NCBI RefSeq assembly: GCF_028554725.1
Contig: NC_071671.1
Location: forward strand, 10,164,001-10,228,000
From: Zeugodacus cucurbitae
Lineage: Eukaryota > Arthropoda > Insecta > Diptera > Tephritidae
Direction of reading: 5' to 3'
DNA length: 64,000 bases
In this document: piece by piece, positions 10,503 to 20,504 of the stretch
How positions within the stretch are numbered: position 1 is the stretch's first letter
Layout of the letters: every line of letters starts with the position of its first letter
Notes under the pieces: model-generated
The model's input: the letters and a program-made list of their open reading frames with translations, nothing else
Told to the model about the DNA's origin: nothing
The model's database searches: none
Translations under genes and position numbers: made by a program

Positions 10503-13271
10503 CTTCTTCTTCTTCTTAACTGGCGTAGAAACCGCTTACGCGGTTATAGCCGAGTCCACAACAGTGCGCCACGCATCTCTGCTTTTGGCGGTTTGGCGCC
10601 AATTGGTAATACCAAGTGAAGACAGGTCCTTCTCCACCTGGTCCTTCCACCGGAGTGGAGGTCTCCCTCTTCCTCGGCTTCCACCAGCGGGTACTGCATC
10701 GAAAACTTTCAGAGCTGGGGCACTTTCATCCATTCGAACAACATGACCCAGCCAGCGTAGCCGCTGTCTTTTTATTCGCTGGACTATGTCTATGTCGTCG
10801 AACAACACATACAGCTCATCATTCCATCTTCTGCGGTATTCGCCGTTGCCAATGTTTAAGGGACCGTAAATCTTCCGCAAAACCTTTCTCTCGAAAACTC
10901 CTAGTGCCGTCTCATCGGATGTTGACACCGTCCACGCTTCTGCACCATAAAGTAGGACGGGAATGATGAGGGACTTGTAGAGTTTAGTTTTTGTTCGTCG
11001 AGAGAGGACTTTACTTTTCAATTGCCTACTCAGTCCATAGTAGCACCTGTTGGCAAGAGTGATTCTGCGTTGGATTTCAAGGCTGACATTATTATCGGTG
11101 TTAATGTTGGTTCCTAGGTATACGAAATTATCTACAACTTCAAAGTTATGACTGTCAACAGTGACGTGGGAGCCAAGACGCGAATGCGCCGACTGTTTGT
11201 TTGATGACAGGAGATATTTCGTCTTGTCCTCGTTCACCACCAGACCCATTCGCTTCGCTTCCTTATCCAGGCGGGAAAAAGCAGAACTAACGGCGCGGGT
11301 GTTGTTTCCGATGATATCAATATCATCGGCGTACGCCAGGAGCTGTACACTCTTGTAGAAGATTGTACCCTCTCTATTTAGTTCTGCAGCTCGTATTATT
11401 TTTTCCAGCAATAGATTGAAGAAGTCGCACGATAGTGAGTCACCTTGTCTGAAACCTCGTTTGGTATCGAACGGCTCGGAGAGGTCCTTCCCGATCCTGA
11501 CGGAGCTTTTGGTGTTGCTCAACGTCAACTTACACAGCCGTATTAGTTTTGCGGGGATACCAAATTCAGACATCGCGGCATAAAGGCAGCTCCTTTTCGT
11601 GCTGTCGAAAGCAGCTTTAAAGTCGACAAATAGATGGTGTGTGTCGATCCTTTTTTCACGGGTCTTCTCCAAGATTTGGCGCATGGTGAATATCTGGTCA
11701 GTTGTTGATTTTCCAGGTCTAAAGCCACACTGATAAGGTCCAATCAGTTTGTTGACGGTGGGCTTTAGTCTTTCACACAGTACGCTCGATAGAACCTTAT
11801 AAGCGATGTTAAGGAGGCTTATCCCACGATAGTTGGCGCAGATTGTGGGGTCTCCCTTTTTGTAGATTGGGCAGAGTACACTGAGATTCCAATCGTCGGG
11901 CATGCTTTCTTCCGACCATATTTCGCAAAGAAGCTGATGCATGCACCTTATCAGCTCTTCGCCGCCGTATTTGAATAGCTCGGCCGGCAATCCATCGGCC
12001 CCCGCCGCCTTGTTGTTCTTCAAGCGGGTAATTGCTATTCTAATTTCTTCACGGTCGGGCAATGGAACATCTGTTCCATCGTCGTCGATTGGGGAATCGG
12101 GTTCGCCATCTCCTGGTGTTGTACTTTCACTGCCATTCAGCAGGCTGGAGAAGTGTTCCCTCCACAAACACAGTATACTCTGGTCATCAACCACTAGATC
12201 ACCGCTGGGGGTCCTACAGGAGTGTGCTCCGGTCTTGAAACCTTCAGTTAGTCGCCGGATCTTTTCGTAAAATTTTCGAGCATTACCCCTGTCGGCCAGC
12301 TTGTCAAGCTCTTCATACTCACGCATTTCTGCCTCTTTCTTTCTTTTTCTGCAAATGCGTCTCGCTTCCCTCTTCAGCTCTCGGTATCTTTCCAATCCCG
12401 CTCGTGTTGCGGTCGATCGCAACATTGCGAGGTAGGCAGTCTGTTTTCTCTCCACTGCGAGACGACAATCCTCATCATACCAGCTGTTTTTTTGGCTTTT
12501 CCGAAAGCCAATGGTTTCGGTTGCAGCTGTACGTAAGGAGTTTGATATGCCGTCCCACAGCTCCCTTATACCGAGATGCTGATGAGTGCTCTCAGAGAGC
12601 AGGAGTGCAAGTCGAGTAGAAAATCGTTCGGCTGTCGGTTGTGATTGCAGCTTCTCGATGTCGAACCTTCCTTGTGTTTGTTGACGTGTGCGCTTTTCTA
12701 CACAGAGGCGGGTGCGTATCTTAGCTGCTACAAGATAGTGGTCCGAGTCGATGTTGGGACCACGAAGCGTACGCACATCAAAAACACTGGAGACATGTCG
12801 TCCATCTATCACAACATGATCGATCTGGTTGCGAGTGATTCGATCCGGGGACAGCCAAGTAGCTTGATGGATTTTCTTATGCTGGAATCTAGTGCTACAG
12901 ATGACCATATTTCGGGCCCCGGCGAATTCGATCAGCCTCAGACCGTTTGGTGATGTTTCGTCATGGAGGCTGAATTTTCCGACTGTTGTGCCAAAGACAC
13001 CTTCTTTACCCACCCTAGCGTTGAAATCGCCAAGCACGATTTTGACATCGTGGCGGGGGCAGCGCTCATAGGTACGTTCTAGGCGCTCATAGAAGGTATC
13101 TTTGGTCACATCGTCCTTCTCTTCCGTCGGGGCGTGGGCGCAAATCAGCGATATGTTGAAGAACCTCGCTTTGATGCGGATTGTGGCTAGACGTTCATCC
13201 ACCGGAGTGAATGCCAGGACTCGACGACGGAGTCTCTCTCCCACCACGAATCCCACACCGAATTTGCGCTC
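10503..13271 (-). mobile_element. RTE-like LINE, 5'-truncated, ORF otherwise intact (copy A)
   Basis: Non-LTR retrotransposon read on the minus strand. The 3' end lies only about 30 bp past the stop codon. It has a TCGGCTATAACCGC box, a small hairpin (ACCGC GTAA GCGGT), CTACGCCA and a short AAG-repeat tail at about 10503-10516. The 5' end is lost in the endonuclease domain at about 13271, where HINE sequence begins, so the insertion probably hit a HINE. An unbroken 2.7-kb frame implies a young insertion. Four or more other copies or fragments lie in this window. Confidence 0.9.
10536..13268 (-). CDS. LINE endonuclease/reverse transcriptase, N-terminally truncated
   Basis: It encodes the enzyme that nicks target DNA and reverse-transcribes the element RNA at the nick. 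The frame is open for about 910 codons, from RKFGVGFVVGE to the stop at 10536-10538. Counting the valine of VGFVV as residue 1, the endonuclease part has GDFNARVG (76-83) and a DSDHYLV block (170-176). The reverse transcriptase has VDFKAAFDS (motif A, about 544-552), GFRQGDSLSC (601-610) and AYADDIDI (641-648) with the two metal-binding Asp. The tail carries RRRWNDELY and QRLRWLGHVVRMDE, typical of the RTE/BovB group. The first 80 or so residues of the endonuclease (the TWNVRTL and QEVRW blocks) are missing. This copy therefore probably lacks nicking activity, and there is no proper start codon. Confidence 0.9.
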   Translation of the reverse strand, partial: RKFGVGFVVGERLRRRVLAFTPVDERLATIRIKARFFNISLICAHAPTEEKDDVTKDTFYERLERTYERCPRHDVKIVLGDFNARVGKEGVFGTTVGKFSLHDETSPNGLRLIEFAGARNMVICSTRFQHKKIHQATWLSPDRITRNQIDHVVIDGRHVSSVFDVRTLRGPNIDSDHYLVAAKIRTRLCVEKRTRQQTQGRFDIEKLQSQPTAERFSTRLALLLSESTHQHLGIRELWDGISNSLRTAATETIGFRKSQKNSWYDEDCRLAVERKQTAYLAMLRSTATRAGLERYRELKREARRICRKRKKEAEMREYEELDKLADRGNARKFYEKIRRLTEGFKTGAHSCRTPSGDLVVDDQSILCLWREHFSSLLNGSESTTPGDGEPDSPIDDDGTDVPLPDREEIRIAITRLKNNKAAGADGLPAELFKYGGEELIRCMHQLLCEIWSEESMPDDWNLSVLCPIYKKGDPTICANYRGISLLNIAYKVLSSVLCERLKPTVNKLIGPYQCGFRPGKSTTDQIFTMRQILEKTREKRIDTHHLFVDFKAAFDSTKRSCLYAAMSEFGIPAKLIRLCKLTLSNTKSSVRIGKDLSEPFDTKRGFRQGDSLSCDFFNLLLEKIIRAAELNREGTIFYKSVQLLAYADDIDIIGNNTRAVSSAFSRLDKEAKRMGLVVNEDKTKYLLSSNKQSAHSRLGSHVTVDSHNFEVVDNFVYLGTNINTDNNVSLEIQRRITLANRCYYGLSRQLKSKVLSRRTKTKLYKSLIIPVLLYGAEAWTVSTSDETALGVFERKVLRKIYGPLNIGNGEYRRRWNDELYVLFDDIDIVQRIKRQRLRWLGHVVRMDESAPALKVFDAVPAGGSRGRGRPPLRWKDQVEKDLSSLGITNWRQTAKSRDAWRTVVDSAITA

Positions 13272-13974
13272 CTTTATTATTTTATTGCTTATTTTATATT
13301 ATTAAGATAACACACAATTGGTGCCGTATATCAGGCATAAAGTCCACTGGAATAAAGAAAATCCTTGTTATAGTATATGGATGCTAATTCCTGGACCGAT
13401 CTCAACTACTTTTGCCACTAAGCTACATTATATCCGAGATTTTACTTTCACTTAATTTTGAAAGATACCTCACATATTAAATTAGTAAAAGTCCACCGGA
13501 TGTTTGAAAACCGTAAATTAGGTATATGAAGGCTAGAGGAAATATTAGCGAGATTTTACCAATGTGTGGCACAGTGGCACACTGATAGAAGGAACACATC
13601 TCTTTTGAATTTCTTTAGAATAACTGAGAGATTTACCAATATTTACAATAAAATAAATTAGCCGTAAACTTTGAGCACCTCATGCTCGATATCCAGGGCC
13701 TTAAAATATTATAGTTCGTTTTCGACGTTATTTAGACATTCTATGTCACACTTGAAATACAGTGTTTGTGTGAAGTTTGGTTCCGATATCAGATGGACTT
13801 AAAAATTGTGTTATAAGGAAAGTAGGCGTAGTTGTGAACCGATATTGCCCATTTTCCAAATTAATCACTGGATGCCAAATTTTGTTGAAATTTGTCGAGT
13901 AGTTCCTGAGATATGGTTTTTGTCCCAAGGATTCGGATTTCAACTCTACTCGTCACCCTGAACATTTTGGTATA
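13272..13974 (-). mobile_element. HINE/DINE-1-like element, family 1, copy b
   Basis: Reverse-oriented fragment matching the 20505 copy: TTATTAAGATAAC, GGCATAAAGTCC, GAGTAGTTCCTGAGATATGG and ACTCGTCACCCTGA. Its 3' hairpin end is gone where the LINE begins at 13271. Its 5' end is cut by the TA-flanked element starting at 13977. Confidence 0.7.
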
Positions 13975-13976
13975 TA

Positions 13977-14830
13977 AAGGGTTTTTCCAAAGGAACAAAA
14001 GTAGACCAATAGGGACAGCAAACCATTTTTACCAAGCAAGATTTGCATTTCGTCATGGAAAGATATCCAATTCAACAACGAGTCGAAATTATTAAAATTT
14101 ATTACCGAAATTCGTTGTCAGTGGCCTCAACTTTAAGAGCGCTACGCTCAATTTATGGTCGGCTCATTTCTGGCTGAATGACTTCGTCAATAAGCAAAAT
14201 ATGCGTTATTGGACAGGCAGCAATCCACACGTACTTGATATGTCACCATTGCATCCCGAAAAAATTACGATTTGGTGTGGTTTATGGGCCGCCTGCGTAA
14301 TTGGGCCGTTCTTCTTCCGTGACAATCAAGACCGTCACGTTAATGTGAATGGGAATCGCTACCACTCAATGATAACCGAATATTTTTGACGTGAATTGGA
14401 GGATATGGACTTGGACAATATGTGGTTCCAACAGCAAATGTCTCAATCGATTTATTGGAAACCAAGTTTGGTGAACGTGTTATCGAAATGGCCCAGTCAA
14501 TTGGCCGCCTAGGTCGTGCGATCGCCGTTACACTATTTCCTGTGGTGCCACGACAAATCTATGGTCTATGCCAACAAGCCAGCGACGATTGATGAACTTC
14601 TTGCGAATATCGAAAGTGAAATTGCAGCAGTATCGACCGATTTATACTTGAAACTATTTATATTTGAAAACCGGTGAAAATTGCGTTCAGCATCTGGACT
14701 CCTGCAAGCGTGCCCGTGGTGGTCATGCAAAAGAAATCGAGTTCCATACATAATGGCATCGAATGTGCTTTCACAGGAATAGAGAATTTCATTAATACCC
14801 CAAACCAATTTTGGATTTTTTAGTAGCTAT
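13977..14830 (+). mobile_element. Decayed DD41D-type mariner-like element (second family)
   Basis: It starts AAGGGTTTTTCC after TA (13975-13976) in a HINE. ATG at 14054 opens MERYPIQQRVEIIKIYYRN, homologous in layout to the intact DD41D N-terminus. After a deletion come HFWLNDFVNKQNMRYW, LHPEKITIWCGLWAACVIGP, a stop at 14387, then DMDLDNMWFQQ. The second catalytic Asp region is deleted after that. The third-Asp region reads as the frameshifted remains of a YFLW block. The 3' end is approximate. Related to the copy at 41986. Confidence 0.75.
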
Positions 14831-14874
14831 ATCCTCTAATTTATTATAAAATTTTTAAAGTCTTTTTTTTTTTT

Positions 14875-15030
14875 AACTTCGAGTTCAAATATTTCGATGT
14901 TGGAGGCAAACGTCGAAAATCGAAGAATACAATTTTTTTACTTATGACTCAATGTTCCGGAAAAAATTAGTTTCGTCCAATACCCAGCCGAGTGTTGTAC
15001 AGTGTAATGAATACCTGCTAGTTCCGAGTT
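14875..15030. repeat. Dispersed repeat shared with 39075-39225
   Basis: About 150 bp (AACTTCGAGTTCAAA; TTTTTACTTATGACTCAAT; GCCGAGTGTTGTACAGTGTA) recurs at 39075-39225 with moderate divergence. It codes for nothing. The AATAAA in reverse orientation in the second copy makes a solo LTR fragment possible but unproven. Confidence 0.6.
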
Positions 15031-16369
15031 TTGTTTCAGGTCTTTGCTTTTGACCATCACTTTTGCGCGGTCATTGAAAGGTATCGCTCCAACTCTTCCA
15101 CTCTTCTATATATGTACATACATATGTTAAAATTTATATATTTCTGAAAGCTACTAGCTTTACAGTTGTTTGAAATCATGCATCATGGTTCTTAAATGCA
15201 CAAAAATAATTTTTAAGCAAATTACTGAAATTCCAACCTATTACTAAAAATTCATGATACTTACTGTAGACTATTATAATATGACATTTATGTGACCATT
15301 AAGGTATCTTATTTATATGGTATAAGATAGTTCTCTATAGAAATTTTGGAAACAAAACGTTTTTCATCGACTTTATAAGTTAAATGAGAAGAGCATGTTA
15401 TTTAAATTGTTTAGTCTCCATAGAAAATTCGGACGATTCGGACCTGCGCGACGCAATTTGACCATCCTCTATCAGTACATTAATTTATATGTGCTCTCTT
15501 TATGCGTGCTCTTACCGATTTCGGGTGTGAGAGTGTAAATATCGTGTGTAAATATTTGTTACTTGTGGAGTAAGTCACTGCTTTATGACATTATTCTGTT
15601 GTACTTTCTCGTGTTGTTTGTTTTTGACTTTGTAATTTAACCATTTCTGTTTTAAATCCGCTTTTGATACTGTCCCCCTGTAACTGGACACCTTCACCCA
15701 GCGGCAGTTGGCTCACAAAGGCGAGCGCATAAAAGTATGCTGCTTTCACGGGGTGTTTAGTTGTAATACCAGCACCCTTTACACAAACACATATCCACAC
15801 ACACACACACACACATACAGAGATTCGAGTCTCGCTTGCTTTCTTTGTATATGTTTGTTGAAATGCTTACACAGTTTTGGACAGCGGAAGCAGTCAAATG
15901 TTTTCGAAATATTTACTATGCGCCTGAAAGTAGGCTTGTGTGTATGCTTGTAGTAGTCTTACCCTTACACTGACACACAAAAGTAAACAAACATGTTGGT
16001 AGAGAAAAACACAAATATGTACAACTTTATGCAGTGGCAACAGCAGCGCACAAATCACTCAGGCAAATACCCGCCAGGCAACCGTTCTCTTTGTATTTCG
16101 TGCGAAATTTCGCCGCTTTCGACAAAGCCATATGCATTACTACATATAAGTATGTGTGTATGTATAAATATGGTGCGAGGCATACAAATATAATATTTTG
16201 TATTTTTTTTTACTTGTTGATTCTTCGAAATTTTTCGGTTATTGCGATGACATTGTACACCAAATGACAGGTTTTTTTGACAATTCTTAGTGGGAATTTT
16301 ACGGAATCGTTATGAACAATTATTTTTAAAGGATGAAGGTGAAACAACTTGTACTGTATGTTAAAAAAT
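15031..16369. other. Spacer with CA repeat
   Basis: A (CA)n run lies at about 15796-15817. CATAAAAG at 15728 sits 31 bp before TTTAGTT at 15756, giving a possible but weak TATA/initiator pair on +. No gene was recognised. Open frames nearby include the CA repeat and are not convincing. Confidence 0.3.
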
Positions 16370-16720
16370 AACCCTAATTTTAGTTTATTGAAAGAGATTT
16401 TTATTCATTTGACACATTAATGTAGACGTCGCCTTTCAAATGTTCCCCATTCGATATTATGTACTTATGTCAGCACTTCTTCCAATTGTCGAAACATTCC
16501 TAAAACCCGATTATTGTAATACCCTTTGGCTCTTCCAATAATTGTTCATATGCTTGTAAAACTACGATCCTTTAAGGTTCTCTTTAGTTTTGGAAATAGG
16601 AAAAAGTTACACGGAGTCATGACCGGCGAATATGGAGTATTGTTTATGGTCAAGAATTCTCGAACAAGCAACGAAGTATGAGATTTTAACAATTTTTAAG
16701 ACATATGATAGATAGCGCCT
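16370..16720 (-). pseudogene. Mariner/Tc1-type transposase C-terminal fragment
   Basis: On the minus strand 16640-16560 reads TPYSPVMTPCNFFLFPKLKR, the usual PPYSPDLAP(C)DFFLFP block with the third catalytic Asp changed to Asn. It is followed by remnants resembling the family C-terminus (QLEEVLT, NIEWGTFERR) with stops. No ends were found. It is an old fragment. Confidence 0.65.
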
Positions 16721-16818
16721 GCTAGAGACAAAGAACAGTTTGGACTCTCTAAATCCATAAAATTTTAAAATTTACAATTCCCGTTATTTTTTGAGCATAT
16801 TACGTATCTCATACCTTA

Positions 16819-18716
16819 TATGTATGTATGTGATTGGCGTTGCAACTGTTTAGCCGGTTATAGCCGAATCGACGATAGTGCGCAACCTCTCTCTCTCTCC
16901 TTCGCAGTTCGGCGCCAGTTGGAGATCCCAAGTGTAACCAGGTCGCTCTCCACCTGGTCCCTCCAACGGAGTGGTCCCCTTCCTCGGCTTCTTCCGGCGG
17001 GTACTGCATCGAACACTTTCAGAGCTGGAGTGTTTTCGTCCATTCGGACAACATGACCTAGCCAGGGTAGCCGCTGTCTTTTTATTCGCTGAACTATGTC
17101 CATGTCGTCGTATAACTCGTACAGCTCATCGTTCCATCGTCTGCGGTATTCGCCGTTGCCAATGTTTAAGGGACCCTAAATCTTGCCCAAAATTTTCCTC
17201 TCGAAAACTCCTAGTGCCGTCTCATCGGATATTGACATCGTCCACGCTTCTGCACCGTAAAGTAGGACGGGAATGATGAGAGACTTGTAGAGTTTGGTTT
17301 TTGTTCGTCGAGAGAGGACTTTACTTTTCAATTGCCTACTCAGTCCAAAGTAGCACCTGTTGGCAAGAGTTATTCTGCGCTGGATTTCGAGGCTGACATT
17401 GTTCGTGTTGTTGATGCTGGTTGCCAGGTATACGAAATTATCTACGACCTCGAAGTTATGACTGTAAACAGTGACGTGGGAGCCAAGACGCGAATCCGCC
17501 GACTGTTTGCTTGATGACAGGTGATATTTCGTCTTGTCCTCATTCACCTCCAGACCCATTCGCTTCGCCTTCTTATCCATGCGGGAAAAAGCAGAACAAA
17601 CGGCGTGGTTGTTGCTTCCGCTGATATCAATATCATCGGCGTACGCCAGGAGCTGTACACTCTTGTAGAAGATTGTACCTTCTCTGTTTAGCTCTGCAGC
17701 TCTTATAATTTTTTCCAGCATCAGGTTAAAGAAGTCGCACGATAGTGAGTCACCTTGTCTGAAACCTCGTTTGGTATCGAACGGCTTGGAGAGGTCCTTC
17801 CCAATCATGACGGAGCTTTTAGTTTTGCTCAACGTCAATTTACACAGCCGTATTAGTTTTGCGGGGATACCAAATTCAGACATCGCGCCGTAAAGGCAGC
17901 TCCTTTTCGTGCTGTCGAAAGCAGCTTTAAAATCGACAAAAAGGTGGTGTGTGTCGACCCTCTTTTCACGGGTCTTCTCCAAAATTTGGCGCATGGTGAA
18001 TATCTGGTCAGTTGTCGATTTTCCAGGTCTAAAGCCACACTGATAAGGTCCAATCAGTTTGTTGACGGTGGGCTTTAGTCTTTCACACAGTACGCTCGAT
18101 AGAACCTTGTATGCGATATTTAGGAGGCTGATCCCACGGTAATTGGCGCAGATTGTGGAATCTCCTTTTTTATGGATTGGGCAGAGCACACTGAGATTCC
18201 AATCGTCAGGCATGCTTTCTTCCGACCATATTCTGCAAAGGAGCTGATGCATGCACCTTATCAGTTCATCGCCGCCGTATTTGAATAGTTCTGCCGGTAA
18301 TCTATCGGCCCCGCTGCTTTGTTGTTCTTCAAGCGGGTAATTGCTATCCGAATTCTTCATGGTCGGGTAATGGAAAATCTGTTCCGTCGTCATCGATTGG
18401 GGGATCGGGTTCGCCATCTCCTGGTGTTGTACTCTCACTGCCATTCAGCAGGTCGGAGAAGTGTTCCCTCCATAATCACGGTATTCCCTGGACATCGGTT
18501 ACTTGGTCTCTACATGAGGATGCTCCGTTCTTGAAACCTTCGTTAAGTCGCTTCATTTTTTCATAAAATTTTCGAGCATTCCCTCTGTCTGCCAGCTCCT
18601 CAAGCTCTTCGTACTCACGCATTTCGGCCTCTTTCTTTTTTTGTCTGCAGATGCGTCTCGCTTCCCTCTTCAGCTCTCGGTATCTATCCCATCCCGCACG
18701 TGTTGTGGATTGATAA
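16819..18716 (-). mobile_element. RTE-like LINE, 5'-truncated and degraded (copy B)
   Basis: The same LINE group as 10503, of a subfamily shared with 39443: the 3' box is TCGGCTATAACCGG and the hairpin is AACCG GCTAAA CGGTT, ending in CAATCACATAC and a TATG repeat tail (16819-16831). Truncated at 18716 within the region just upstream of the RT, so the endonuclease is lost. Confidence 0.88.
16858..18716 (-). pseudogene. LINE reverse transcriptase pseudogene
   Basis: A 422-codon frame at 18444-17176 carries ADRLPAELFKYGG, VDFKAAFDS, GFRQGDSLSCDFF and LAYADDIDISG, so the polymerase active site is kept. The frame ends early at a TAG in place of the tyrosine codon after ERKILGKI. The thumb and C-terminal tail (IVQRIKRQRLPWLGHVVRMDE) follow at 17103-16858. 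Upstream of 18444 the frame is shifted near ADRLP, and the preceding coiled region is present in pieces up to 18716. Non-functional. Confidence 0.88.
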
Positions 18717-19162
18717 CTCGTCTAACAGGGACATGTTCAAAATATTTAAATATAAGATTAAATAAGCCATTAAGATTCAAATCGAACCACATCTATATTC
18801 AATATAACAGCTTCGCAAAAAAAAACACTTTAAATTGCAATAAAATTCAGAAAAAAGAGATATTTGTACTCCTAAGCTACTTCATCCATTTTGGTATGAA
18901 ACTTCATTTTCTATTCTTTATAAAAATCTGAGTAAAATCGGATCACAGGCACACCTATGTCCGTGGTATGTCATTAAGGCTTAATGCACAAGAATTTAGG
19001 GATTATTGAATACAAAATGTTGGAAATAGGTCCTTATCACCTATTAGTCTTCATATACGGCATATGTTGGAAATAGGTCCTTATCACCTATTAGTCTTCA
19101 TATACGGCATAGAGGTCAACACTATTTCGAATTCCTGAGCCAAAATGTTGTATATGTCTTTA
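18717..19162. other. AT-rich spacer with a perfect tandem duplication
   Basis: Nothing coding was recognised. The only structure is the 2 x 47-bp repeat at 19018-19111. Confidence 0.4.
19018..19111. repeat. Perfect 47-bp tandem duplication
   Basis: 19018-19064 and 19065-19111 are identical. Each unit starts TGTTGGAAATAGG and ends ATACGGCATA, and contains the palindrome-like GGTCCTTATCACC. Perfect identity suggests a recent slippage or repair event. Confidence 0.95.
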
Positions 19163-19537
19163 ATAGCCTTTTCACACAGGAGCTAATTGATCAAATAACC
19201 TCTGCTCGATTAAAACGCTGATTCAGATCGATTTACCATACACAATAAAAATCTACAATAATTTTTAATTGAATATTAAACGACTTGAAAATGAAATGCA
19301 ACTCTGCGAAAAAGACCGTATTTGTAATTTTATACGTTGTTTGGCTGCGAGTTGTTGTTCACGCTACAAGACGGTAGATGTCGCTGCTAAAAATAGCAAT
19401 CAGCTGATGAAACTTACCAACTTCTTATGAAAAGCAAAAACAGGAAATGTATAACAGCTGATCGGTTATCGAGTAGCAAAAGGTTTCTCAATCAAAATTT
19501 TAATTGATCAATTAATATGGCTGTGTGAAAAGGTTAT
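19163..19537. mobile_element. Inverted-repeat MITE of unknown superfamily (375 bp)
   Basis: The left end reads ATAGCCTTTTCACACAG with CTAATTGATCAA further in. The right end is the inverted counterpart, CTGTGTGAAAAGGTTAT, preceded by TTGATCAATTAA. The ~36-bp inverted repeats are imperfect. No clear target duplication and no coding capacity. Confidence 0.6.
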
Positions 19538-19729
19538 AGTATTGAGTCCAAGTGATTCCCTTTATATATTTTAGTATCAATAGCGGATTAAATCGGTCCA
19601 TATTTTCAACTCTTATGCCGAATATACTAGTTTACATTTATCATACTTTGTGTTTTATACTACTAAGATGAGATGAAAATTAATAAATTTGACATTTCTT
19701 GACCTTTTCTATTTATTTTTATTCTATTT

Positions 19730-20225
19730 CAAACATCCAATTATTTCAGTCGATGTGTGATAGCTCGCATTGTCATTGTGAAGAGTGACCCGTTTTCGGT
19801 ATGGTTACGACAGATTCAGTTCTTCAAATTTTTTTTTTTTAAATCAAATTTCAATGTATGCTGATGTAGTTTCCGGAACAATAACTGATTTCGGACGTCC
19901 TTCACGAAATTCGTCTTGGAGTGATCTACGACTTCGATTGAATTGACTCTTCCACCCATAAACATTGGACCTTGAAGGAGCTTCATCGCCAAAAATTGAA
20001 TTAAATTCATCGATGAATTGTTGTTGAGTTAATCCATGTCAAAAGTTGTAAAAAAACAATCGCGCGAGTTCAATATTTAAAGTTACTGTAAACAACTCAA
20101 AACGGGCTCATATGTCAAAAAGTTCTGAGCATGTTTAACATCAAAAATTTCAAACGATAAAGTTGGTAGTTGTCAGATTGCAACACTAGGGTTGCCAAAT
20201 CTCGAAATAGAAATACTTCTCAGTA
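19730..20225 (-). mobile_element. Decayed mariner fragment (family of 30323)
   Basis: On the minus strand 19990-19850 reads pieces such as DEAPS, FNRSRRSLQDEFREGRPKS and VIVPE-like text, closely parallel to the N-terminal transposase at 30842-30576. Stops and small indels are present. The right end (ACACTAGGGTTGCC) parallels the TTAGTGTTGCC near the end of that element. The left boundary is approximate. Confidence 0.65.
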
Positions 20226-20238
20226 AAATATAAAAGTA

Positions 20239-20404
20239 CAGTGGAACTTCTCTACCTCGAATCACCATAATCCACAAAAAAAACTTCGAGTTAGAAAGAC
20301 TTCCGAGTTACAGAAGGTAATTTGTATAAATTTTGACTTCTATTGCCACTTCGAATTATGGAGAATTTCGAGTTAGAGCAGTTCGAGTTATGGAAGTTCA
20401 ACTG
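20239..20404. mobile_element. Pogo/Tigger-like MITE 1 (166 bp)
   Basis: It starts CAGTGGAACTTCTCTA and ends TATGGAAGTTCAACTG, flanked by TA at 20237-20238 and 20405-20406. Inside it is rich in the repeated words TCGAGTTA and TTCGAGTTATGG. CAG ends and a TA target are typical of pogo-group transposons. Related copies lie at 24760 and 58044. Confidence 0.8.
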
Positions 20405-20504
20405 TATATATTACGAAAATATCTAAAGTTCGGTGGTGTCCTAAGTTCACTGTCTACCCCGTTTAGTTTCCTATTCTACTCTCAAATTTACAGTTTCAAA
20501 CATT

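Noticed and set aside
10616..12953. Several plus-strand frames of 60-116 codons across the LINE
   Set aside because: They are antisense shadows of the intact LINE reading frame; similar shadows recur over copies B, C and D.
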